In this document: positions 6,185 through 15,308 of the stretch, piece by piece
Layout: each line of letters opens with the position of its first letter
Numbering within the stretch: position 1 is the first letter of the stretch
Assembly (NCBI GenBank): GCA_964472035.1
Contig: CAYYIT010000045.1
Coordinates: forward strand, 1-19,481
Length of the DNA stretch: 19,481 bases
Reading direction: 5' to 3'
From: UBA3855 sp964472035
GTDB taxonomy: Bacteria > Bacillota > Clostridia > Oscillospirales > Ruminococcaceae
Made by a program: the position numbers and the translations under genes
Notes under the pieces: model-generated
Told to the model about the DNA's origin: nothing
The model's database searches: none
What the model saw: only the letters and a program-made list of their open reading frames with translations

Positions 6185-6472
6185 ATGAAATTTGTAGCGA
6201 TCGCGGCGATAGTTCTGCTCGTCATGAGCCTCATCGCGCTGTGTCTGTACATCAACGACAAGAGCCGTGCCAAAAGGGGCGCGTGGCGTATTCCGGAGAA
6301 GGTGCTGCTGGGCTTCGGCTTCTTCGGCGGCAGTCTGGGCGCCCTCATCGGCATGAAGGTCTTCCGGCATAAGACCAAGCACTGGTACTTCTGGGTCGTG
6401 AACATCGCCGGCTTCATCTGGCAGTACGCCGTGCTCATCTGGCTGCTCCTGCATGGACTGGGTGTCCTGTAA
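6185..6472 (+). CDS. DUF1294 family small membrane protein (first copy)
   Basis: 95 residues with an N-terminal helix (about 3-23), a conserved cytoplasmic or loop segment and two further hydrophobic stretches. The family landmarks are DK (25-26), WRIPE (34-38), the glycine-rich FGGSLGALIGM and RHKT (61-64). DUF1294 (PF06961) has no established biochemical role. GGGGAA lies upstream of ATG 6185. It is the first gene of the operon and is followed 24 nt later by a paralogue with identical motif spacing. Confidence 0.85.
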   Translation: MKFVAIAAIVLLVMSLIALCLYINDKSRAKRGAWRIPEKVLLGFGFFGGSLGALIGMKVFRHKTKHWYFWVVNIAGFIWQYAVLIWLLLHGLGVL

Positions 6473-6496
6473 CAAGCAGAAGGGAAGGGAATCGCG

Positions 6497-6787
6497 ATGT
6501 ATTATGTTACTTTTGCAGCGACCTGCCTGCTGCGCATGAGCATTCTGGCGTTCAGCATCTACAGCCTTGACAAGGTCCGCGCCCAGCGGCATGGCTGGAG
6601 AGTGCCGGAGAAGCTGCAGCTTGCTGTCGGATTTCTGGGCGGCGCGCCGGGGGCGCTTCTGGCGATGATCGTCCTGCGCCATAAGACAAAATACAAGTAT
6701 TTCTGGGGCATCAACCTTGCCGGACTTGCCTGGCAGGCAGGCCTGATGCTCTGGATGCTGATCTATTTCGGGAGGATTCTGGAATGA
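6497..6787 (+). CDS. DUF1294 family small membrane protein (second copy)
   Basis: 96 residues, a tandem paralogue of the preceding gene. DK (25-26), WRVPE (34-38), GGAPGALLAM and RHKT (61-64) fall at exactly the same positions, while much of the rest has diverged, so the duplication is not recent. AAGGGAAGGGAA lies upstream of the ATG. Its stop codon overlaps the start of the CPBP protease gene (ATGA at 6784-6787), implying translational coupling. Function is unknown. Confidence 0.85.
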   Translation: MYYVTFAATCLLRMSILAFSIYSLDKVRAQRHGWRVPEKLQLAVGFLGGAPGALLAMIVLRHKTKYKYFWGINLAGLAWQAGLMLWMLIYFGRILE

Positions 6788-7749
6788 AATTGCAAATTGA
6801 CAATACCATGCAGCAGCGCGTTCGCGATGCGGAGAAATTCCGCACGCCGAAGAACATCCTGCTGCAATACCTGATTTTCTTTGCCGTGTTCATCATCGGC
6901 GCACTCGGCCAGTCCCTTGCACTCATGCCGAGACTCACCTACGAAACGACTGCCTATGCGCAGGAGCGCATCGATCTCAACGGCACCATTACGGAGCAGG
7001 AGATGGAGGATTACATGATGCAGCTGCTCTCGACCGAGCCCTATGTCATCATGACGCTCTATGCAACGCTTGTCGCAACATTCATCACCATCCTGTTCTG
7101 CCGCTTCATTGAGAAGCGCAGACTCTCCACCATGGGCTTCACCGCGAAGGGAGCGTGGCCGCAGTATCTGATCGGACTTGCGGCTGGCTTTGCAATGTTC
7201 AGTGCCGTGGTCGGTCTGTCCTTTGTGCTGGGCGGTATTTCTCCGACGGAGGCGGGCGCGTTCGAGCTTTCCAGCTTCCTGCTCATCTGCGGCGGCTGGA
7301 TCTTCCAGGGCGCAAGCGAAGAGATCATCTTCCGCGGCTACTTCATGACCACCCTGATGCGCCGCCACAGCGTCGTTACTGCCGTACTGATCAATGCCGT
7401 CGGCTTTGCGCTGGCGCACGGCGGCAATAACGGCATCAGCATCATGGCGCTGCTCAACCTCATGCTCTTCGGTGTGATGATCTCGCTGTATGTGCTGCGC
7501 ACCCATAATCTCTGGGGCGCGTGCGCGATCCATAGCATCTGGAATCTCGTGCAGGGCAATTTCTACGGACTGCCCGTCAGCGGCATGGACACCGGCGGAT
7601 CCGTGATGCGCTTCCGACTCGTTGACGGCATGGAGCTTGTGAACGGCGGTGCCTTCGGCGCGGAGGCAGGTATCCCCACAACGATCGTACTGCTGGCAGC
7701 TTCTGCAGTACTGCTCTTTGTGCCGTTCGGCAAGAAGGAGAACGCATGA
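6784..7749 (+). CDS. CPBP family intramembrane metalloprotease
   Basis: 321 residues with several membrane helices. The three CPBP/Abi (CAAX-protease-like) motifs are present: EEIIFRG with Glu179, Glu180 and Arg184; FALAH with Phe208 and His212; and HSIWN with His250 and Asn254. The active site is therefore complete. Bacterial members act in the membrane, and some relatives process peptides or give bacteriocin immunity; the substrate here is unknown. A soluble, probably external loop lies at about 50-85. It is coupled on both sides by 4-base overlaps, to the second DUF1294 gene and to the SDR gene. Confidence 0.92.
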   Translation: MKLQIDNTMQQRVRDAEKFRTPKNILLQYLIFFAVFIIGALGQSLALMPRLTYETTAYAQERIDLNGTITEQEMEDYMMQLLSTEPYVIMTLYATLVATFITILFCRFIEKRRLSTMGFTAKGAWPQYLIGLAAGFAMFSAVVGLSFVLGGISPTEAGAFELSSFLLICGGWIFQGASEEIIFRGYFMTTLMRRHSVVTAVLINAVGFALAHGGNNGISIMALLNLMLFGVMISLYVLRTHNLWGACAIHSIWNLVQGNFYGLPVSGMDTGGSVMRFRLVDGMELVNGGAFGAEAGIPTTIVLLAASAVLLFVPFGKKENA

Positions 7750-8462
7750 AAACGGCGCTGATCACCGGTGCCAGCGGCGGCATCGGATCGGCGATCGCCC
7801 AGCGTCTTGCGCAGGACGGCTATCTTCCCGTCCTGCATTACCATAGCCATGCCAACGGCATGGAGGAGAAAGCGCAGCAGCTCGGCGGTTTTGCCGTGCA
7901 GGCGGATCTTGCGGACGCAGCCGCGATCGAGGCCATGGCGAGTGCTGTGCTGGAACGCGCCGGACATGTGGACGTGGTCGTGAACAACGCTGCCATCTCC
8001 CTCTCGGGTCTCCTGACGGATATCACACCGCAGCAGCGGCAGCGGCTCTTTGCCGTGAATGTCCTCGGTGCGATCGAGGTGAGCCGTGCTTTTCTGCCGC
8101 AGATGGTGCACCGGAAGTCCGGCTGCATCCTGAACATCAGCTCGATGTGGGGGCAGGTCGGCGCGTCCTGCGAGGTGGATTATTCCGCGAGCAAGGCGGC
8201 GCTCATTGGTTTTACCAAGGCGCTTGCGCAGGAGCTTGCACCCAGCGGCATCAGGGTGAACTGTATTGCACCGGGCGTCATCCGCACGCCCATGCTCGAC
8301 TGCTACGATGAGGAGACGCTCCGCATCCTTGCGGAGGAGACACCCCTCGGCAGACTCGGTACACCGGAGGAGATCGCAGCGGCGGTGTCCTTCCTCTGCG
8401 GCAGCGATGCCGCCTTCATCACCGGCCAGACGCTCGGCGTCAACGGCGGCTTTGTGATATGA
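7746..8462 (+). CDS. SDR family NAD(P)-dependent oxidoreductase (FabG-like)
   Basis: 238 residues in the classical short-chain dehydrogenase form. It has the TGASGGIG nucleotide-binding loop (7-14), NNAA (80-83), active-site Asn105, Ser133, Tyr146 and Lys150 (YSASK), and the PG..RTPM segment. It ends in the typical GQTLGVNGGF. It resembles 3-oxoacyl-ACP reductases, but no fatty-acid genes are nearby, so I do not call it fabG. It starts within the stop codon of the CPBP gene (ATGA overlap) and is the last gene of the operon, followed by a strong terminator. Confidence 0.9.
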   Translation: MKTALITGASGGIGSAIAQRLAQDGYLPVLHYHSHANGMEEKAQQLGGFAVQADLADAAAIEAMASAVLERAGHVDVVVNNAAISLSGLLTDITPQQRQRLFAVNVLGAIEVSRAFLPQMVHRKSGCILNISSMWGQVGASCEVDYSASKAALIGFTKALAQELAPSGIRVNCIAPGVIRTPMLDCYDEETLRILAEETPLGRLGTPEEIAAAVSFLCGSDAAFITGQTLGVNGGFVI

Positions 8463-8471
8463 CAGCCTAAA

Positions 8472-8500
8472 AAATCCCCCGTCCATCGGACGGGGGATTT
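8472..8500 (+). terminator. Terminator of the SDR operon (first copy of a duplicated hairpin)
   Basis: AAATCCCCCGTCC (8472-8484) pairs with GGACGGGGGATTT (8488-8500) around loop ATC, ten bases after the SDR stop. It is followed by the motif CTGTCTGTCGAAAAA (8501-8515), as also found after the hairpins at 145-176 and 19370-19396. Confidence 0.85.
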
Positions 8501-8660
8501 CTGTCTGTCGAAAAACCGTATCAGGTGCAAAGGACGGAGTTCTTTAGCGGGTGGAGGGTACGCAGTACCCTCCTAAAATAGCCCCTCCCCTGGGGGAGGG
8601 GTTGGGGGTGGGGGTTAAGCAAGCTTTCCTTAAGAATAAGAACTCTTTCTGCAAGCTAAA
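8501..8660. repeat. Palindrome mosaic between two copies of the same terminator
   Basis: Contents in order: CTGTCTGTCGAAAAA (8501-8515), an outer arm GAGTTCTT (8537-8544), a palindrome with arms GGAGGGTAC and GTACCCTCC (8553-8573), a palindrome CCCCTCCCC/GGGGAGGGG (8582-8601), a run GGTTGGGGGTGGGGG, and a closing arm AAGAACTC (8638-8645). No ORF in it looks real. Similar blocks occur at the right end of the window. Confidence 0.65.
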
Positions 8661-8686
8661 ATCCCCCGTCCATCGGACGGGGGATC
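8658..8686 (-). terminator. GH5 gene terminator (second copy of the duplicated hairpin)
   Basis: The 25-bp hairpin core at 8661-8685 is identical to the one at 8475-8498, in the same orientation (loop reads ATC on the plus strand in both). On the minus strand it is followed by TTTTAG and lies about 15 bases after the GH5 stop. Confidence 0.8.
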
Positions 8687-8700
8687 TGTTGTTTATGGAA

Positions 8701-10623
8701 TTAAACGGGGAGAATCTCGATCAGCTTAACGAGATACTTCATGATGTTCAGTGCATCAGTGGTGTTGATGGCGCCGTTCTGGTCAACGTCAGCATTTGCT
8801 GCGCCCTGTGTGGACAGGGTACCGGAACCCATCAGAGACTTGGACAGTGCGATAACGTCCAGGATCTCTACCTTGCCATTGTCGTCAACGTCACCGTAAA
8901 CAGCCTCGGTAACGGGTCCTTCGGTCGGCTCATCAGTCGGAGCATCGGTCGGCTCATCAGTCGGAGCATCTGTGGGCTCATCAGTAGGATCTTCCTCATC
9001 AGGAACAACAACGCCGGTCTCAGCGTCAACATAGATTTTCTGATCGAAGATCAGAGTAACCTGATCGATTTTGATATCAACGGTATCGCCGGAGGTTGCA
9101 GACCATGTCCACCATGTGTTGATGTTCATGAAGTCGAATTCCATCTCATACTCATGATCGGACTTTGTGCCGTCGTCAGCCTCGATGGTGCAGGTGCCGT
9201 CCATGTTGGTGATGCAGGAGAAGTTGCTTGCGTCAAAATACCATTCTTCAGTGCAGTAAGAACGAGTGGTAGCGTCGCCGCCGTCAAGGAAGCCGTTGAA
9301 TGCAACTACGCCGCCGCCGCTGAACTGTGCAGAGTTGCTTGCGGAGGTGATGGAACCTTCAATAACCACGTCTGTGATCGTTACGTTCAGGTCCTTATAG
9401 GGTGTCAGGTCGATGTTGTAGCAGTTGCCGCCCAGATCTTCCATCTTGTCAACAGTGTAGGTAACTCTGTCAGTCAGGAGCAGACCTTCCGGAACCTCTA
9501 CATCGCCGCTTGCCAGATCGGAATATACCTGCTGTACTTCCTTATCGTACCAGGACAGAGTAGCTCTGTCGAAGCACTGGTGCTGACCGGTGGAGTCATC
9601 CCACAGGAAGGTAGCGATACCCTCTGTCTGGAGACCTGCGGAAGCAACGGTTCTGAGGTAATCTGCGATATCGGAAGCGGACTTGTCAGTCAGCTTTGCG
9701 TTGTTGTAATAGTTCAGAACGCCGTACTCACCGATGATGACCGGAACGCCCTTGGTTACGAAATAGTTCGCCATTTCGTTGAAATCATCGTAAACAGCCT
9801 TAGCCTCTGTGTCAATGTCCCATGTAGAGCTGTAGCCCCAGCTTGCGCCCGGTTCAGCCACGCACCACTGCGGAGGTGTGTAGTAGTGGATGGAAACCGC
9901 TACCATGTCATCGTCCGGAACCACGAACTGGCTGTTGCAGGTGGCTTCCTGATTGGTGTTGGAACCTGCCAGCAGGAGCAATCTGTCTGCGTTGTTGCCG
10001 CCCGTTGCACGAACAGTGTCCACGAAGGAAGCATTGAAGTCGTTGAGGGTGCTGTAATCGAAGGTAACTTCGTTCATGTCCTCAAATACCAGGTGGTTGT
10101 CGTAATCCTTGAAGTAGTTTGCGATTTCCTTCCACATGGTCAGGAACTGCGTCTTAGCACCGGAACCTGCGTTCAGCCACTGGCTGCCGTCGGATACCCA
10201 GTCCCAATGCATGTTGATGATAACATACATGTCGTTTGCGTAGCAATAGTCCACCATGGTCTTGATCTTTGCAAGATAGCTGTCATCAATGTCATAGGTG
10301 GAAGAATCGGTCCATCCGGACCAGGTGATCGGGATGCGGACGGAATCAAAACCGGAGTTCTTGATGGAGGTGAACAGAGCCTGCGTCAGGTACTCGTCCT
10401 TGTTGCCCCATGCGGTCCATGTCTGATCGGTCCAGGTGATGTTGCCCCAGCAATCGAAGGTGTTACCCAGGTTCCAGCCGTTTCCCATATCGTCGACCAG
10501 TTCGATTGCGGTCATGTCGGCAGCGTTTACGGTGCTGAGCATCGCGGTGCTGCCTGCTGCTGCCAGGGAGAGCGTTACTGCTCCCGCGGTAACAGCGGAG
10601 AGTGCTTTCTTAAAAATTTTCAT
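8701..10623 (-). CDS. Secreted GH5 glycoside hydrolase (probable endoglucanase) with dockerin
   Basis: 640 residues. A signal peptide (1 to about 35) is followed by a GH5 catalytic domain (about 37-375) with WNLGNTFD (50-57), Arg96, HW (139-140), acid/base Glu185 in DMNEV, HYY (246-248), nucleophile Glu299 in IIGEYG and Trp341. The usual Pro after Asn-Glu is Val here. Residues about 385-532 form a beta-rich, Trp-containing domain, perhaps carbohydrate-binding, that I cannot place. A TDEPTDAP-type linker (545-572) leads to a type I dockerin (576-636). Its two calcium loops are Asp578/Asp580/Asn582/Glu586/Asp589 and Asp612/Asp614/Asn616/Asn620/Asp623. The dockerin implies docking to a cohesin scaffold; none is encoded here. 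GH5 members mostly cut beta-1,4-glucans or mannans; exact substrate is open. AAAGGAG precedes the ATG. Confidence 0.93.
   Translation of the reverse strand: MKIFKKALSAVTAGAVTLSLAAAGSTAMLSTVNAADMTAIELVDDMGNGWNLGNTFDCWGNITWTDQTWTAWGNKDEYLTQALFTSIKNSGFDSVRIPITWSGWTDSSTYDIDDSYLAKIKTMVDYCYANDMYVIINMHWDWVSDGSQWLNAGSGAKTQFLTMWKEIANYFKDYDNHLVFEDMNEVTFDYSTLNDFNASFVDTVRATGGNNADRLLLLAGSNTNQEATCNSQFVVPDDDMVAVSIHYYTPPQWCVAEPGASWGYSSTWDIDTEAKAVYDDFNEMANYFVTKGVPVIIGEYGVLNYYNNAKLTDKSASDIADYLRTVASAGLQTEGIATFLWDDSTGQHQCFDRATLSWYDKEVQQVYSDLASGDVEVPEGLLLTDRVTYTVDKMEDLGGNCYNIDLTPYKDLNVTITDVVIEGSITSASNSAQFSGGGVVAFNGFLDGGDATTRSYCTEEWYFDASNFSCITNMDGTCTIEADDGTKSDHEYEMEFDFMNINTWWTWSATSGDTVDIKIDQVTLIFDQKIYVDAETGVVVPDEEDPTDEPTDAPTDEPTDAPTDEPTEGPVTEAVYGDVDDNGKVEILDVIALSKSLMGSGTLSTQGAANADVDQNGAINTTDALNIMKYLVKLIEILPV
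8921..8992 (-). repeat. 24-bp tandem repeat encoding the dockerin linker
   Basis: Two exact 24-bp units (8921-8944 and 8945-8968) and a degenerate third encode the repeated TDEPTDAP linker of the GH5 protein. In-frame gain or loss of units would change linker length only. Confidence 0.8.
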
Positions 10624-10659
10624 GCGTATCTGACTCCTTTTCAGATTATTAGTAATTTA

Positions 10660-10688
10660 ACTATACCATATCTTTCTTCATTTGTCAA
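10660..10688 (-). promoter_or_regulatory. GH5 gene promoter
   Basis: On the minus strand TTGACA (10688-10683) and TATAGT (10665-10660) are 17 bp apart. The predicted start near 10653 gives a leader of about 30 nt. Confidence 0.8.
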
Positions 10689-10818
10689 TAAGAATTGTGA
10701 AAAAATCATGTATTTTTTTGAAAGTGAAAAAGCCTTCCCATTTATGCATACTACGGGATCCGCTGGCAATTTTTTGTGATGAAAAACTGAAAAGCATATA
10801 AAATCTCGTGAAAAAGTG
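10689..10818. other. Spacer between the divergent GH5 and glmS promoters
   Basis: 130 bp of AT-rich DNA. I see no gene, no clear operator dyad and no riboswitch. A loose CCC/GGG pairing before TTTTTT near 10726-10776 is too weak to call a terminator. Confidence 0.5.
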
Positions 10819-10847
10819 TTGCAATTGTCCATGTGATATGTTATAAT
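10819..10847 (+). promoter_or_regulatory. glmS-LRR operon promoter
   Basis: TTGCAA (10819-10824), a 17-bp spacer and TATAAT (10842-10847). The start is expected near 10854, giving a leader of about 105 nt. Confidence 0.75.
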
Positions 10848-10875
10848 GATGAATGTATAGCGAATAAAATAGATG

Positions 10876-10908
10876 TATCGGGAGGACGGGTGTTTCCGTT
10901 CTATCGGG
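10876..10908 (+). promoter_or_regulatory. Hairpin with flanking TATCGGG repeats in the glmS leader
   Basis: AGGACGG (10883-10889) pairs with CCGTTCT (10896-10902, one G-T). A 7-base direct repeat TATCGGG lies on either side (10876-10882, 10902-10908). The glmS ribozyme core is not recognisable and the leader is too short for it, so any control here would be of another kind. Confidence 0.4.
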
Positions 10909-10959
10909 CATATTATAAATAGGTGTACAAAACCAGAAATCAGAGAGGAGATTTTTACA

Positions 10960-12789
<1,830 letters not shown>

Positions 12790-12803
12790 TTAGGGGAAGT
12801 ACT

Positions 12804-14048
12804 ATGAAACTGAAACTGAAATGGCTTGCTGCCGCAGCATCCGTGCTGCTGGCAGCAGCTCCCATGAGCGTCCTTGCGGATGAGGAGGAGACGACGGAAC
12901 CATCCTACTTTACCAGCGCGGACGGCATGTACAATTATGAGATCGATGAGGACGGAACCGCGAGAATTACCGATCTCATCGACAACCAGAGCTACGAGGG
13001 TGAGATCGTGATCCCGTCCGAGATCGACGGCATCACTGTCGGTGCCATCGGCAACGGTGCCTTTGTCGGCGCGGTGAATGTGACCTCCGTGACGATCCCC
13101 GCATCGGTGACCGAGGTCGGTGAGTGCGCTTTCATGAAGTGCACCTCCATCGAGACCTTCATTGTCGAGGAAGGAAACACCTATCTCTCCGTCAATGAGG
13201 ACGGCGTGCTGCTGGGTGATGGGGAAGAATTCCTGATCTCTTATCCCTGCGGAAGAACAGAAACCTCCTATACCGTGCCGGACGGCGTCGAGGAGATCGC
13301 GCCGGGCGCGTTTTCCTATGCCATCAACCTCACGGATGTTACCGTGCCGGAGGGTGTGCTGTGGATCGATCCCTGGGCATTTTCCTATTCTTCTGTTACC
13401 AATATCACCCTTCCGGATTCTCTGGAGACCATCGATGATTACGCCTTTGCGTACTGCACCCATCTGCACGATGTGCACCTCGGCGAAGGCCTTGTCAATA
13501 TCCTCAATGCGGCCTTTGCGGAGTGCAGAGCGCTGACCGAGATCACCCTGCCGGATTCTCTGGCGTATGTCGGCCAGCAGGCATTCATCGGGACAAGCCT
13601 CCCGTCCGTGACCATTCCCGCGAACGTGAACACCATCAGCTACTATGCTTTTGGCTATGATACGAGCTTCAAGCAGATCGAGAGCTTTGTTGTCTACGGC
13701 GAAAAGGGCACCGTTGCGGAGAGCTACTGCAGCAGTGTCGATGAGGAGAACGACTACGAGAACTCCTTCACCTTCGTGGATATTTCCGGCGAGGGCGAGA
13801 CCCAGACAATGACCGATGCCGCAGGCAATGTGATCCCGGCGGAGACCGTGCCGGCTGCGACGGCTCCCGGTACCGTGCAGGACGAGAAGAAGGATCCCCC
13901 GTCCAAGGATGCGATCCTGCGCTATGTGCTGATCGGCTGCGGCGGCGTTGCTGTCGTGCTGGCAGGCGTTCTTGCCGTGCTGCTGTGCAAGAAGCCGGCA
14001 GACGCGAAGGAATCCGAAAATTCAACAAAACAGGATGATGAATCATGA
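12804..14048 (+). CDS. BspA-like LRR surface protein 1
   Basis: 414 residues. It has a signal peptide (1-25, ending VLA), a short beta-rich cap, then LRR_5/BspA-type repeats of about 23 residues (about 64-300, consensus L..v.lP..v..Ig..AF..C). The repeats are interrupted by the BspA insert DGVLL...LISYPCGR (about 133-151). A Thr/Ala/Pro-rich spacer (335-370), one membrane helix (371-395) and a short polar tail follow. There is no LPXTG motif, so anchoring is by the helix. AGGGGAAG precedes the ATG, 14 bases after glmS. BspA-type LRRs in other bacteria bind host or matrix ligands; the ligand here is unknown. Confidence 0.9.
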   Translation: MKLKLKWLAAAASVLLAAAPMSVLADEEETTEPSYFTSADGMYNYEIDEDGTARITDLIDNQSYEGEIVIPSEIDGITVGAIGNGAFVGAVNVTSVTIPASVTEVGECAFMKCTSIETFIVEEGNTYLSVNEDGVLLGDGEEFLISYPCGRTETSYTVPDGVEEIAPGAFSYAINLTDVTVPEGVLWIDPWAFSYSSVTNITLPDSLETIDDYAFAYCTHLHDVHLGEGLVNILNAAFAECRALTEITLPDSLAYVGQQAFIGTSLPSVTIPANVNTISYYAFGYDTSFKQIESFVVYGEKGTVAESYCSSVDEENDYENSFTFVDISGEGETQTMTDAAGNVIPAETVPAATAPGTVQDEKKDPPSKDAILRYVLIGCGGVAVVLAGVLAVLLCKKPADAKESENSTKQDDES

Positions 14049-15292
14049 AACGAGCAGTGAATGTATTGCGCAGGATCGGCTGCGTTGCCGGTGCTGCGGT
14101 GCTGTTTGCCGTGCAGGGCATCAGTGCGGCGGCGGACGGTTTGTTCCCCGGCGGCGGACAGGGCCCCCAGACCTCCACGGGCTATTCCATGGACGGACTG
14201 TGGATGTATACGGACTACGGTACCGGTGAAGTCTCCGTCATGCTGCAGGACAAGACCGTTGTCAATGCCGAGGTGCCGGAAAGCATCGACGGCCATACCA
14301 TCAATATGATCGATGCGGAGTGCTTTGCGGATGCCGAGGCGCTTGAGAGCGTTACGCTCCCCAGTACCATCCGCTATATCGAGGACTTTGCTTTCTATAA
14401 CTGCCCGAAGCTCACAAGCGTTTCCATTCCCGACGGTGTGGAGACCTTGAAGTATCAGGCATTCTACGGCTGTGCTTCGCTGACGGAGATCACCGTTCCG
14501 GCGACCGTGCAGACGATCGAGGAGTTTGTCTTCTCCGGCTGTGCGGCAATGGAGGCGATCCATGTCTCCAATGCCAACGAGCACTATAAGGACGTGGACG
14601 GCGTGCTGTACAACATCGACGGCACCACGCTGATCTGCTATCCTGCCGGAAAGCAGGACGAAAGCTTTACCGTGCCGGCAGGCTGCAATCGTGTGGAGGA
14701 CTGGGCGTTCATCGGCAACACCTTCCTCAAGGAGGTCAATATCGACACGATCACGGAGCTGGGCAGGGAGGTATTCTACTACTGCACCGGCATCACCTCC
14801 ATGCGCATCCCCGAGGGGATCACGGAGCTGAGCGGTTCCGTGTTCGGCAGCTGTACGGCGCTGACAGAGGTGAGTCTGCCCTCCACACTGGAGGTCATCG
14901 GCGACAACTGCTTCTATAACTGCGTGCAGCTCGCCTCCATTACCATTCCGGACAAGGTGCATTCCATCGGTGCCAATGCCTTCCTGAACTGCGGTTCCCT
15001 CAAGGAGATCAAGCTCACGGAGACGGTCACGATGGTCGGCTCGCTTGCACTGGGCTTTTACTATGATGAGAACGAGCAGCTCCAGCGTCTGCCGAATTTC
15101 ACGATCGACGCCAAGGACGGCACGGCCGGCTTTTCCTACGCACTCGAGAATGAGATCAAGTGTACCGGCGGTGTAACGCAGTCCGTTGTCTTCATCTATG
15201 TCATGATCGGCGTCGTCGTGCTGGTGATCGGCTGTACCATTGCCATCATCATTGTGCAGAGACGCATCAACAAGCGCTATGAGCTGCGCTGA
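14045..15292 (+). CDS. BspA-like LRR surface protein 2
   Basis: 415 residues, overlapping gene 1 by the ATGA at 14045-14048. Signal peptide (1 to about 30), beta-rich cap ending VPESIDGHTI, LRRs (about 88-330) with the insert DGVLYNIDGTTLICYPAG (185-202), a membrane helix (381-404) and a short basic tail RRINKRYELR. A segment around PSTLEVIG (279-286) is nearly identical at DNA level to one in gene 3, showing shared origin or exchange. Predicted to be a type I membrane protein with the LRR domain outside the cell. Confidence 0.9.
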   Translation: MKRAVNVLRRIGCVAGAAVLFAVQGISAAADGLFPGGGQGPQTSTGYSMDGLWMYTDYGTGEVSVMLQDKTVVNAEVPESIDGHTINMIDAECFADAEALESVTLPSTIRYIEDFAFYNCPKLTSVSIPDGVETLKYQAFYGCASLTEITVPATVQTIEEFVFSGCAAMEAIHVSNANEHYKDVDGVLYNIDGTTLICYPAGKQDESFTVPAGCNRVEDWAFIGNTFLKEVNIDTITELGREVFYYCTGITSMRIPEGITELSGSVFGSCTALTEVSLPSTLEVIGDNCFYNCVQLASITIPDKVHSIGANAFLNCGSLKEIKLTETVTMVGSLALGFYYDENEQLQRLPNFTIDAKDGTAGFSYALENEIKCTGGVTQSVVFIYVMIGVVVLVIGCTIAIIIVQRRINKRYELR

Positions 15293-15308
15293 TAGGGAGT
15301 CTTAGAAC

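Noticed and set aside
8921..8992. CRISPR-like direct repeats
   Set aside because: Adjacent 24-bp units without spacers encode the protein linker of the GH5 gene.
8551..10779. 742-codon open frame opposite the GH5 gene
   Set aside because: The minus-strand gene has signal peptide, GH5 motifs and dockerin; the opposite frame has low-information Val/Cys-rich sequence and no start signal.
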